A DNA stretch of 64,000 nucleotides from CAVTPU01 sp963736695 (GTDB lineage Bacteria; Actinomycetota; Actinomycetes; Mycobacteriales; Micromonosporaceae). The notes below the pieces were generated by a model. The model was not told the origin of the DNA, ran no database searches, and worked only from the letters and a program-made list of their open reading frames with translations. The translations under genes were made by a program, and so were the position numbers. The stretch covers positions 930,001-994,000 of the forward strand of contig CAVTPU010000004.1 in assembly GCA_963736695.1 (NCBI GenBank). The letters run 5' to 3'. Shown one piece after another: positions 9,515-18,401 of this stretch (within the stretch, counting starts at the first letter, position 1; every line of letters begins with the position of its first letter).

Positions 9515-9634
9515 GGCTGTGCGTGTGAGATTTGTTCACAGGGATCGCGCAGCGGCGTCGAACCACACCGGTGACCGCAGTTGGCCACGCGATACGGTGA
9601 CGCCCCCATGGCCCATGACCGCGAGGAGCCAACG

Positions 9635-11964
9635 GTGACTGACCACGTCAACGAATTGGACTGCGCTCCTGCGCGATCCTCGCCGGCTCGTGCACACCGA
9701 CCCGGCGACCGTCATGGACCTGCTCGAGCACGCCGCCACCGACGCGGACCGCGTCATGGCCGCCATCTATCGCACCTCGGCCTGGCGGTTCCCCGCCGAC
9801 GATCCGGAGCACACGCGGGCCCGACGGGACGTGCTCGCCATCGACGCGGCACGTTTCGGCATGACCGATCTCGCCGCCGACCTCGCGGCCGTCTCCATTG
9901 CGAACCCCTCAAACCCAACCGATCCCGTACGCACACCGCGCCCGACCCCCATCAACGGTGTCGCGTGGGCCACGGGAGCACAGGTCAGCACCCGCCTGCG
10001 GCGGGTGCTGACCACAGTCGCCGGGGCCTTTCACGTCGAGAAGGCCGATGTCGACGGCCCGACCATGGTGATCGCCAAAGAACCGCCGCACCGGATATTG
10101 CGGGCGTGGGATCTCGCGACCGGCGCCCAGCTCTGGTCGTGTGAGCGGGACAGCCTGTGGAGACGGTGGGTGGGCGAAGAGATAAGTTACAGCACAGTGC
10201 AGACTCACGACGTCGCTCGACGGGGTGCCAGTGATAGCTTTCGTTGGCGGTCGCAGTCTCATCGAGGTTCGCGACCTGCGCACGGGCGAACACGTGGTCC
10301 GGTTCGATCTCGAGCATCACTATAACCACAACGGTGATTACGTAACCGACAGCCTGGCGGCCTGTTCGCTAAATGGTCGAACAGTCCTGCTCTCCACCAC
10401 CTATAACCGCGACGGTGGTTACGAGTCGCGCCAGTCCCCCTTCGTCGACGTTCACGATCTGGCGACCGGCGCGCTCGTCGGCCGCTTCGACACCGAGCAG
10501 GACGGCACGGTGGTCGTCGCGGCGACCACCGTGGACGGACGCCCCATCGCGATCACCGGCGCCAGCGGCGATCACACCCTGCGGCTGTGGGACCTGGCCG
10601 CACCGCAACCGATCGGCGAGCCGCTGACGGGACATACCAGCGGCCTCACCAGGCTTGTGGTGACCGCTGTGGATGGTCGCCCGGTCGCGCTGAGCGGAAG
10701 TTACGACAGAACGGTTCGCCGGTGGGATCTTCGCACCGGCGCCGCGATCGGCGAGCCGATGACCTTCTCCGGCGACAGGTGGGTGGCGACGCTGGAAGTG
10801 GCCGTGACCGACGTGGGCGCGACCGCGATCACCCGGTGGCGGAAGGGTCGGATACACGTGTGGGATGTCGCCACCGGCCGGCCAGTCAGGCAACCGTTCG
10901 TGGTCCCGGACGCGACCGTCGTCGGGCTGACCCGGGTCGACGACGCGCCCGCAGTCGTGGGGAATCGCCATGCCGTGGCGCACGTCTGGTCGACGGGCCC
11001 GGAGATCCGGTCCGCACCCCGACTCGCGGGCCTGCGTCGACCGGTCACGCGACTTGTCTCCGCTTCGGTCGGCGGACGGCCCGTCATCGTCACCGGTTCA
11101 GCGACCGAGCTGTGCCGCTATGACCTCTCGGGACGCCAACTGGGCGAGCCGCTGACATTCGACAACTATGGCATCCGGGCGATGACGGTGCTCCCCGATG
11201 ACGCGTCGTCGGTGGCGATGCTGGTCGTCGCCATCGACGACGCCGCCGAGTTCGAAGCGCGAACCCGGCTACATTGGATCGACCTGGCGACCTGGTCGTC
11301 GGTCAGGGTGTCGACGGATGAATCACCGACGATCTTCGGCGTCGCCGCTACCGTCCAGGACGGACGTTCCTGGGTGATCGCGGGTGGCTCCGACAGTCGA
11401 CATTCCGGCCAGCTCCAGATGTGGAACTCGGCCACCGGCGATCCGGTCGGTGGGCCGATGGCCGGGCACAATTGGTCGGTGCGCGCCGTCGCGACCACCA
11501 CAGTGGAGGGTCGGGCCGTGGTGGTGAGCGCCGGCGGACAGGACAAGACCGTGCGAATGTGGGACCTGCGGGACGGCGCCGAGTTGTCGTGCGTGACCGG
11601 CCACGACGCGACGGTGACCGAACTCGCGATCAGCGACCACGGTGAGCGCACCATCGCGGTCTCCGGCGACGACAAAGGGGTGATCCGTCTGTGGGATCTC
11701 GGTTCCTCGGTCAGCCCGCCACCATTGACCGGACACGTGGGAGCGGTCACCGCCATCGCGACCGGCGAGCTCGACGGGCGGCCGGTGGCGATCTCCGGCG
11801 GGGATGACAGCACCGTGCGCGTGTGGGATCTGGTCTCGTGCGAGCAGATCGGACCGCCGGTGACGGTGCCGGATCCGGTCTCGGCGTTGACCGTCATGCC
11901 GGGCGCGGTGGTGGTGGCTTTCGGTCTCGACCTCGCACTGCTCACCGCACCGGTGAACCCGTGA
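9635..11964 (+). pseudogene. WD40-repeat protein gene interrupted by two frameshifts
   Basis: GTG 9635 has a GAGGAG ribosome site 7 nt upstream and starts V-T-D-H-V-N-E-L. Around 9655-9662 the coding frame changes to one giving ALLRDPRRLVHTDPATVMDL, uninterrupted to about 10186. Between about 10186 and 10225 it changes again (an in-frame TAA lies at 10183 in the third frame) and then stays open to 11964. The long 3' part has repeated units of the type VDGRPVAISGGDDSTVRVWD, at least seven WD40-like blades. The N-terminal helical region recalls the regulatory domains of actinobacterial NACHT/WD40 proteins, but no NTPase is seen. Either a decayed gene or two base-calling errors; codon content is otherwise well kept. 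Confidence 0.7.
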
Positions 11965-12012
11965 CTGACCAGCCCGTGACTGACCAGCCCGTCGGGTCAG
12001 CCCCCTAACGGA

Positions 12013-12132
12013 TCAGCGCACCGCAGCGGCGAGCAGTTCGAGGATCACGGCATTGGTGGCCCCGTCGAGGGCCCAGACTGGAACATCCAACGGGACCTCC
12101 GAAGACAGGTAGATCTTGGTCGATTGCCCTGT
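12013..12132 (-). pseudogene. Possible C-terminal gene remnant
   Basis: Minus-strand reading from just after stop codons (about 12133) gives 39 residues including KIYLSSEVPLDVPVWALDG and ending LELLAAAVR before a stop at 12013. The composition and helix/strand pattern look protein-like, but there is no start codon, ribosome site or upstream coding extension. I do not recognise the family. It could be the 3' stump of a deleted gene or a chance reading frame. The rest of the 464-bp gap 11965-12428 holds only a short GTGACTGACCAGCCC tandem duplication near 11961-11990 and the hairpin element at 12318-12400. Confidence 0.3.
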
Positions 12133-12317
12133 TTATCAGAGATCCCGTCCCTATTGCCTCATCACCAATCAGCCGAACGGCCCACTTGCATCCCCCACCA
12201 AACGCTTAACTACGCGGCATTGCCCGAATCGGTGGTATAACCTTCCCAGCCTTCGCTCACCCGTACTGCAGTCTACTGTGAAGATAACGTGCACCCCCGT
12301 TGTGTATGGCACCATTC

Positions 12318-12400
12318 CAGCACGCTGACTGGTCACCGGTAATGCCCGCTCATGAACGTGGGGGTTCAGGGTCGTCGTGACGACCCTGAACCCCCACGTT
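12318..12400 (+). repeat. Dispersed hairpin element, copy A (may also terminate transcription)
   Basis: A flank at about 12317-12361 is followed by a perfect inverted repeat: 22-nt arms 12355-12376 and 12379-12400 around GT. The flank (CCAGCACGCTGACTGGTCAC onward) recurs at 40902-40941 on the other strand with two mismatches in 43 nt, again joined to a hairpin. The basal CGTGG/CCACG pairs are shared, while the upper stem differs yet pairs perfectly in both copies. It lies between the convergent WD40 and acyl-CoA ligase genes and has no U-tract. Confidence 0.75.
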
Positions 12401-12428
12401 GTCGCCCCATACAAGCGGATAAGCCCTC

Positions 12429-13991
12429 TCAGTCACGCAACACGTGACGCATGATCTTTCCGAGCGCGTTGCGGGGAATCTCGTCCACCCAACGCCACTC
12501 TCGTGGCCGCTTATACGCAGCCAATTCCCGACCACACCACGCATCGAGCGCGCCCGCGAGCTGTGTGGTGGCACTCGTCCCGGATCCCACCACATAGGCG
12601 ACGACCGTCTCACCCCATTGCTGCGACGGGACTCCGACAACGGCGCAGTCGAGCACGTCCGGATGAGACCGCAGCACCTCCTCAACCTCGCGCGGATAGA
12701 CGTTGAATCCGCCGGTGATGATGAGTTCGCGGGCCCTGCCGTTGATTCTCAGATAGCCACCGGGGTCGACGACACCGAGATCGCCGGTGCGAAACCAACC
12801 GTCCGATGTGTACGATTCAGCGTTCGCTCCGGGGTTGTCCAGATATCCCGCCACCACCGACGGCCCGCGCACCTGAATCTCGGCGGTGCCGCCGTCGTGA
12901 GGCGTGAGCCGCAGGTCGACGCCGGGCAGGGCGAATCCGACGGTGCCCGCCCGCCGGTGTTCGTCATAGGGGTTGCCGGCGAGCATCACGGTCTCGGTCA
13001 TGCCATAGCGTTCGAGCACCGCCTGCCCGGTCGCCGCTTCGATGGCCTGGTGCAGATGCGCGGGCAGCGGAGCCGAACCACTCACAGCGAGTCGCACCTG
13101 GCGCAGCGCATTGAGGTGTGCCGTCTCGGCGAGCCGGTGAAACATGGTGGGCACACCGAAGAACAGGGTGGCCCCGTCGGCGATCGCCTGAGCGGTGGTG
13201 GCCGGATCGAAGCGCGGCAGGAGGATCGTGCTGGCGCCGGCGACGAGTGTGGTGTGCAGGCCGACGCCGAGCCCGTGCATGTGAAACAGCGGCAGACCGA
13301 GTGCGAGTGTGTCGTCGGCACTCCACCGCCACGCGATTCGCACGCTGTGCGACCCGGCGAGCAGGTTCGCGTGGGTGAGCGGCACACCTTTGGGCCGACC
13401 GGTGGTGCCGGACGTATAGATGATGAGCGCGGTGTCGTCGGGCCGAACCAGGTCGATGGGTTCGTCACCGCGCCCGGCGGAGAGATCTGTGAGGTCGACT
13501 GCGGTCGACCTCACAGCGGCGGGCGTTTCCCGACGTCGGTCGGGGTCGTCGAACACGGCGAGCGCGGGCCGCGATGCCGCGATGAGGCGGGTGAGTTCGC
13601 CGATGGGCGCGTCCGGGTTCGCGGGCACGACGGCCAGTCCGGCGCGTAGCGCGCCGATGTAGGTGACGATCAACGTCATGCTCGTACGGGCCGATATGAG
13701 AACGCGGTCGCCGGGGCGTAACCCGACCGCGAGAAGGCGGCGTGCGGCGGCCGCGGATCGGTGTTCGAGCTCGCCCGCGTTCATGGCCGCGCCGTCGAGG
13801 GTGCGCAGCGTGGGGCGGGCCGGATCGGCGCGCCATGCCGCCGTCCACGCTCCGACGAGGGTGCCGTGTTCGGTGAGGTCGACGTCGGCGCGCGTGACCC
13901 CGGTCGGCAGGTGGGCCGACCAGGCCGGCGGCTGCCGGGTCGGGGCCGGTTCAGGCGGGTTCGGCTGGCGCGTCGGCTCCGACCGGGTCAT
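12429..13991 (-). CDS. AMP-dependent acyl-CoA synthetase (malonyl/fatty-acyl-CoA ligase-like)
   Basis: 520 residues of the ANL adenylating superfamily; it activates a carboxylic acid as acyl-AMP and transfers it to CoA. The P-loop-like motif IIYTSGTTGRPKGVPLTHAN is near residues 189-208, the adenine-binding motif ERYGMTET near 323-330, DGWFRTGDLG near 399-408, and the C-terminal catalytic lysine motif PRNALGKIMRHVL at the end. The PHMHGLG region and overall length resemble MatB-type malonyl-CoA ligases and short-chain acyl ligases; the substrate is not determinable here. The first 30 residues are Pro-rich and overlap the end of the following minus-strand gene by 41 nt, so the true start may lie slightly downstream. 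Confidence 0.85.
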   Translation of the reverse strand: MTRSEPTRQPNPPEPAPTRQPPAWSAHLPTGVTRADVDLTEHGTLVGAWTAAWRADPARPTLRTLDGAAMNAGELEHRSAAAARRLLAVGLRPGDRVLISARTSMTLIVTYIGALRAGLAVVPANPDAPIGELTRLIAASRPALAVFDDPDRRRETPAAVRSTAVDLTDLSAGRGDEPIDLVRPDDTALIIYTSGTTGRPKGVPLTHANLLAGSHSVRIAWRWSADDTLALGLPLFHMHGLGVGLHTTLVAGASTILLPRFDPATTAQAIADGATLFFGVPTMFHRLAETAHLNALRQVRLAVSGSAPLPAHLHQAIEAATGQAVLERYGMTETVMLAGNPYDEHRRAGTVGFALPGVDLRLTPHDGGTAEIQVRGPSVVAGYLDNPGANAESYTSDGWFRTGDLGVVDPGGYLRINGRARELIITGGFNVYPREVEEVLRSHPDVLDCAVVGVPSQQWGETVVAYVVGSGTSATTQLAGALDAWCGRELAAYKRPREWRWVDEIPRNALGKIMRHVLRD

Positions 13992-15384
13992 CGCCCGAGC
14001 CTATGTCACTGGCGCGACGGGTGAGGAAGTCATATGCCTCGTGACGCGTGTATCCGCGGTCGATCGTGTCGTCGTCGAATGCGATCGCTCCGGGCTCGGT
14101 GTGCCCGGCTGCGGGCTCGTGCTCATCTGTCATGTCTTCGCGGTCTCGTTTCTCAGGGGCTCGACCGGTGAGGTCGGCTTTGATGGTGAAGTCGTCTGGG
14201 ACCGCCGGCAGCACCCGGGTGAAATAGTCGGTGCGCGCCGCCGTCGTGCCGATGTCTCGACCGGCCCGCTCCGAGAGGAACCATCGATGTTCGAGAATCT
14301 CGTGGAAAACCTCCACCTCGTCGAGCCGGCCGCGCAGCCCGGCCGGGATCGCCTCGACCACCGGTTCATAGACCTCGGACAGCCAGCGGTTGGCCGCGAC
14401 CACCTCACTCACCGGGCGACGGCCGCGTTGTTCCAGATAACCCCGATAGCTGGCGATGTCGTTGAGCAGGCGCCGGGCCTGATTCTCCTGGGCGTCGAGG
14501 CCCGTACGCGTGAACAGCACCCGCCGGTGATGCCCAGGCTCGGCGACCCGGGTGCGCAGCCGTAGGCGGCTGCCCTCGGCGCCGTCGATCAACTCGACCT
14601 CGTCAACGTCGAACCCGAGTTCGTTGAGCCTGCGCAACCGTTCGCCGATGCGATAACGCTGTTCCGAGGGCAGCACGAGGTCCTCGCGGGTGAGCTCCGA
14701 CCACAGCGCCTCATAGCGTCGGCTGATCTGTTCGGCGGCATCGATCGGGTCGATCCCGGCGGGCAGCAGGCCGGCGGCCTGGAGGTCGAACAGCTCCCCG
14801 CCGACTCGCTCGCACGCGAGTTCCACGTCATAGCCGCGCTGCCCGGCGGTGAGGGTGGGGTGCAGCTCGGCGGTCTCCGCGTCGACCAAGTGGGCGGCGA
14901 GCGCGCCGGCGTCGAGTCGGAACAGGGTGTTCGACAGCGAGCAGTCGCCCCACATGAATCCGGCGAGGTGCAGGCGGGCGAGCAGTTCGACCATCGCGTC
15001 GAGGAGCCGGTCGGCGCTGCGTCCGCCTCGGGGACTGCTGAAGAGTGCGCGATAGGAGATGGAGTGGTCGAGAAATCGGGTGACGAGCACGGCGTCGAGG
15101 TCGTCGGGGCGGTTGACGACGACGCCGAGCACCTCGACTGCAGGAATGCCGAGTTCGCGCAGGTGGCGCAGCAGTCGGTATTCGCGCCGAGCCAGACGCT
15201 CATCGAGCTCCTTCAGTGCGTATATCTCACCGTCCTCGATGGCGAATCGCACCACATGTCGCGAAAGTCCGCGTTGCCGGATCTCAACCAGGCGGTCGTC
15301 GACCCAGTCTGCCATCGGCTCGTGCCACGGTAGGGTGAGCAGGCCCGCCGTGTGATCGGCCGGTGGCGCGAAGACGAATCGCAT
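13951..15384 (-). CDS. DUF4032 / kinase-like protein
   Basis: Start set at ATG 15384 because GAGGAGAACC stands directly upstream. 477 residues. The N-terminal half resembles the lipopolysaccharide-kinase/protein-kinase-like fold: a Lys in YALKELDERLA near residue 53, then WGDCSLSNTLF near 146-156 in the place of the catalytic loop and LVDAETAE near 168-175 as the metal-binding segment. The C-terminal half is the DUF4032 domain, followed by an acidic tail. Function is unknown; phosphorylation of a small molecule or protein is inferred from fold only. It overlaps the acyl-CoA ligase gene downstream and is divergent from the FMN protein gene, with a 194-bp shared promoter region. Confidence 0.8.
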   Translation of the reverse strand: MRFVFAPPADHTAGLLTLPWHEPMADWVDDRLVEIRQRGLSRHVVRFAIEDGEIYALKELDERLARREYRLLRHLRELGIPAVEVLGVVVNRPDDLDAVLVTRFLDHSISYRALFSSPRGGRSADRLLDAMVELLARLHLAGFMWGDCSLSNTLFRLDAGALAAHLVDAETAELHPTLTAGQRGYDVELACERVGGELFDLQAAGLLPAGIDPIDAAEQISRRYEALWSELTREDLVLPSEQRYRIGERLRRLNELGFDVDEVELIDGAEGSRLRLRTRVAEPGHHRRVLFTRTGLDAQENQARRLLNDIASYRGYLEQRGRRPVSEVVAANRWLSEVYEPVVEAIPAGLRGRLDEVEVFHEILEHRWFLSERAGRDIGTTAARTDYFTRVLPAVPDDFTIKADLTGRAPEKRDREDMTDEHEPAAGHTEPGAIAFDDDTIDRGYTRHEAYDFLTRRASDIGSGDDPVGADAPAEPA

Positions 15385-15578
15385 GGTTCTCCTCGGAAGT
15401 GGATCGGACCGCCCGACCAAACCTCATCCTGGCGGGTCGCGCAACCACCGGCCGGGCCACTTGTCGCCAGAGCCGAACGCCACCACATGAGGGGACCTTC
15501 GCCCCTGCCCCGGACCTGATGCCGTTCGCCAGACTGCCACGACATGTTTCTCGGGAAGAGCCTCGTCGGAGGGGGTCC

Positions 15579-16064
15579 ATGATGCCATCGACGTCGAAAG
15601 GGCCCGCGACCGCGCCAACGACGGGCGCGGACAAGCGGCGGGCGCTGCGCGAACTCGCTCGCGAGGAGGCGCTCGCACTGCTGAGCACTGTCCCTTATGG
15701 GCGGATTGTCTTTACTCAACGAGCGCTGCCCGCAGTGCGACCGGTCAACCACATCATCGACAACGGCGCGATCATCATCCGTAGTCACGCCGGCACCGCG
15801 ATCACGGCGGCGGTTGACCTCGCCAGTCCGACCGTCGTGGCCTATCAAGCCGACGACATCGACCGCGAAACCCGGCTCGGATGGAGTGTGGTCGTCACTG
15901 GACGGGCGCAACTAGTCGTCGACTCGGCCGAAATCATCCGATATGAGCAATTGCTCCAGCCGTGGATGGATGTCGACATGAACTCGGTCATCCGAATCAA
16001 CTGCGAAATCGTCTCGGGCTACGATCTCACCGATATCGCATCGGAGGAAGCGCCGACAAGTTAG
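15579..16064 (+). CDS. Pyridoxamine 5'-phosphate oxidase-like FMN/F420-binding protein
   Basis: Start ATG 15579 (a second ATG follows at once) with GGAGGGGG upstream; the ORF is open further 5' but without coding character. 161 residues forming the split-barrel fold: LSTVPYGRIVFTQRALPAVR, VNHIIDNGAIIIRSHAG, VVAYQADDID and GWSVVVTGRAQLV. These match the pyridoxamine phosphate oxidase-related family, actinobacterial members of which bind FMN, F420 or haem-like cofactors. The exact substrate is unknown. It stands alone, divergent from the DUF4032 gene and 93 bp before ctaD. Confidence 0.82.
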   Translation: MMPSTSKGPATAPTTGADKRRALRELAREEALALLSTVPYGRIVFTQRALPAVRPVNHIIDNGAIIIRSHAGTAITAAVDLASPTVVAYQADDIDRETRLGWSVVVTGRAQLVVDSAEIIRYEQLLQPWMDVDMNSVIRINCEIVSGYDLTDIASEEAPTS

Positions 16065-16157
16065 GCGCGGGTGACCACAACCGCCACCGACGACGGGTCT
16101 AGAGTGCTGGAAAGGTGACGCCGCAGTGCGACACGCCACCACCGGGAGGTTCTTGTT

Positions 16158-17882
16158 GTGAGCACGTCCGTTATCGAGCCGACGCCGGTCACGACGCGAC
16201 CATGGCCGGTGCGACAGGCCCCCCGAGGCTCGGCACTCGCCCGTCTGCTGCGCACCACCGACGCCAAGCAAATCGGCATGATGTATATGGTCACGTCGTT
16301 CGTCTTCTTCGCCATCGGCGGAGTAATGGCACTCGTGATGCGTGCCGAGCTGGGCAAACCCGGGCTCGCGTTCCTCTCGCCCGAGCAATACAACCAGCTG
16401 TTCACCATGCACGCGACGCTGATGCTGCTGATGTTCGCCACGCCCATCGTCTTCGCGTTCGCCAACTACTTGGTGCCGTTGCAGATCGGCGCGCCGGACG
16501 TCAGCTTCCCCCGGCTCAACGCCTTCGCATACTGGCTCTATCTGTTCGGCAGCACGCTGGCGACCGCCGGCTTCCTCTCGCCGGGCGGAGCCGCCGACTT
16601 CGGCTGGTTCGCCTATGCCCCACTGACGAACGCGACCAACTCCCCCGGCGCCGGCGCCGACTTGTGGATCGTCGGCCTCACGATCTCGGGTCTGGGCACC
16701 ATTCTCGGCTCCGTCAACATGATCACCACGATCCTCACGCTGCGCGCGCCCGGCATGACCATGTTCCGCATGCCGATCTTCACGTGGAACATGCTGGTCA
16801 CCAGCCTGCTGGTGCTCATGGTCTTCCCCGCCCTCGCCGCAGCGCTGCTGGTGCTGGAGTCCGATCGACAATTCGGCGGTCACGTCTTCGACGCGGCGAC
16901 CGGCGGCGCATTGCTATGGCAACACATATTCTGGTTCTTCGGCCATCCTGAGGTATATATCCTCGCGTTACCGTTCTTCGGTATTGTTTCCGAGATCATT
17001 CCGGTCTTCAGCCGCAAACCGATCTTCGGCTACAAAGGACTCGTCGCCGCCACCCTCGCCATCGCCGCGCTGTCGATGAGCGTCTGGGCGCACCACATGT
17101 ACACGACCGGTCAGGTGCTGCTGCCGTTCTTCGCATTCCTGACGTTCCTCATCGCCGTGCCGACCGGCATCAAGTTCTTCAACTGGATCGGCACCATGTG
17201 GAACGGCCAGATCACCTTCGAGACGCCGATGCTCTTCTCGATGGGATTCCTGGTCACCTTCCTCGCCGGTGGGCTCACCGGGGTGCTGCTCGCCAGCCCC
17301 CCCATCGACTTCCACGTCTCCGACACCTATTTCGTCGTCGCACACTTCCACTACGTGCTCTTCGGCACGATCGTCTACGCGGCCTACGCCGGGGTCTATT
17401 TCTGGTTCCCAAAGATGACCGGACGCATGCTCGACGAGCGACTCGGCAAGGTGCACTTCTGGCTGACCACCATCGGTTTCCACACCACCTTCCTCGTGCA
17501 GCACTGGCTCGGCACCGAAGGCATGGCCCGACGCTACGCCGACTATCTGGAGCAGGACGGGTTCACGACGCTCAACATGATCTCGACCGTCGGATCGTTC
17601 ATTGTCGGCATCTCGATCCTGCCGTTCTTCTGGAACGTCTGGAAGTCGTACAAGAGCGGCAAGATCGTCGAGGTCGACGACCCCTGGGGCTACGGCAACT
17701 CACTGGAGTGGGCGACGAGTTGCCCGCCGCCGCTGCGTAACTTCGACCGGATGCCGGCCATCCGCTCGGAACGCCCCGCGTTCGATCTGAAGTTCCCGCA
17801 CCTCATGGTCGGCGCGTCGACGTCGCACCGCAGCGTCGACACCCCCAAGCAGCGCACCGGCAACTCTGTCGAGAGCCGCTAA
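16158..17882 (+). CDS. ctaD: Cytochrome c oxidase subunit I (aa3 type)
   Basis: 574 residues, usual length for actinobacterial CtaD. It is the catalytic subunit of the terminal oxidase, reducing O2 to water at the haem a3-CuB centre and pumping protons. Twelve membrane helices are discernible. Metal ligands are visible: H85 (TMHATLM, low-spin haem), H256-class region then H263 with Y267 in HPEVY (cross-linked CuB ligand), H312-H313 (CuB), H396 and H398 in VAHFHYV (haem a3 and haem a). GTG 16158 follows GGGAGG. The gene is alone here; the subunits II, III and IV genes are not in the window, as is common for actinobacterial ctaD. Confidence 0.97.
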   Translation: MSTSVIEPTPVTTRPWPVRQAPRGSALARLLRTTDAKQIGMMYMVTSFVFFAIGGVMALVMRAELGKPGLAFLSPEQYNQLFTMHATLMLLMFATPIVFAFANYLVPLQIGAPDVSFPRLNAFAYWLYLFGSTLATAGFLSPGGAADFGWFAYAPLTNATNSPGAGADLWIVGLTISGLGTILGSVNMITTILTLRAPGMTMFRMPIFTWNMLVTSLLVLMVFPALAAALLVLESDRQFGGHVFDAATGGALLWQHIFWFFGHPEVYILALPFFGIVSEIIPVFSRKPIFGYKGLVAATLAIAALSMSVWAHHMYTTGQVLLPFFAFLTFLIAVPTGIKFFNWIGTMWNGQITFETPMLFSMGFLVTFLAGGLTGVLLASPPIDFHVSDTYFVVAHFHYVLFGTIVYAAYAGVYFWFPKMTGRMLDERLGKVHFWLTTIGFHTTFLVQHWLGTEGMARRYADYLEQDGFTTLNMISTVGSFIVGISILPFFWNVWKSYKSGKIVEVDDPWGYGNSLEWATSCPPPLRNFDRMPAIRSERPAFDLKFPHLMVGASTSHRSVDTPKQRTGNSVESR

Positions 17883-17920
17883 GTCCGAGCACCGCCAGAT
17901 CCGTGACACGACCGTCCTAA

Positions 17921-17987
17921 ACTCGGCGAGGCGCCGACCGGCTGCGCAATGTCTCTGACATTGATGCCGGTCGGCGCCTCGCCGAGT
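17921..17987. terminator. Long two-tier hairpin between convergent genes
   Basis: Perfect 22-bp stem, arms 17921-17942 and 17966-17987. Its 23-nt loop contains a second 6-bp hairpin (AATGTC TCT GACATT). It sits between the ends of ctaD and the small secreted-protein gene, so it probably terminates both. There is no U-tract. Confidence 0.75.
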
Positions 17988-18009
17988 GTGACTGGACGAG
18001 CCCGACACA

Positions 18010-18273
18010 TCAGAACTGGAGCATGTACGCCTTGAAATACCATCCCGCAGTCGGAGAGGTCTTGTAGACGCAGGGGAAAGTTATGTAGTCGGTGGCGTCG
18101 GCGTATTCGACTCGGGCCTCCTCGCACTGCGCCTGGGTGGACCAGCTGCCGTTCCAGATGACCACGGCGGCCGAGGCCGGGGTCTGAGCGACCAGTGCTC
18201 CACCGGCGACAGCGGCGACTGCTGTGGCCGCCAGCACGGCACGGCGTAGCACGCGGGAAGGCTGTTTCTGCAT
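18010..18273 (-). CDS. Small secreted protein of unknown function
   Basis: 87 residues from ATG 18273 (GGGGCTC upstream); a Met four codons further upstream (18285) lacks a ribosome site. A twin-arginine-free signal peptide (RRAVLAATAVAAVAGGALVA) is followed by a cleavage site near ASA-AV. The mature domain of about 50 residues has two cysteines (QCEEAR and FPCVYK), probably a disulphide, and aromatic residues WNGSW, YITF, WYFKAYML. I do not recognise the family; it resembles the many small disulphide-containing exported proteins of actinobacteria. The upstream region on its strand is AT-rich (TTTAAATG), likely the promoter. Confidence 0.7.
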   Translation of the reverse strand: MQKQPSRVLRRAVLAATAVAAVAGGALVAQTPASAAVVIWNGSWSTQAQCEEARVEYADATDYITFPCVYKTSPTAGWYFKAYMLQF

Positions 18274-18401
18274 GATGAGCCCCATTCGATCGATCGTTGA
18301 TCGTAACGGCTATCAATCTAAGACATTTAAATCTCTTTGCCTAGCAGGGCGCGGCGTTCATCGGAGTGGCCCCGACCGGCGTGCGCCTTGATCCGGTGCG
18401 A

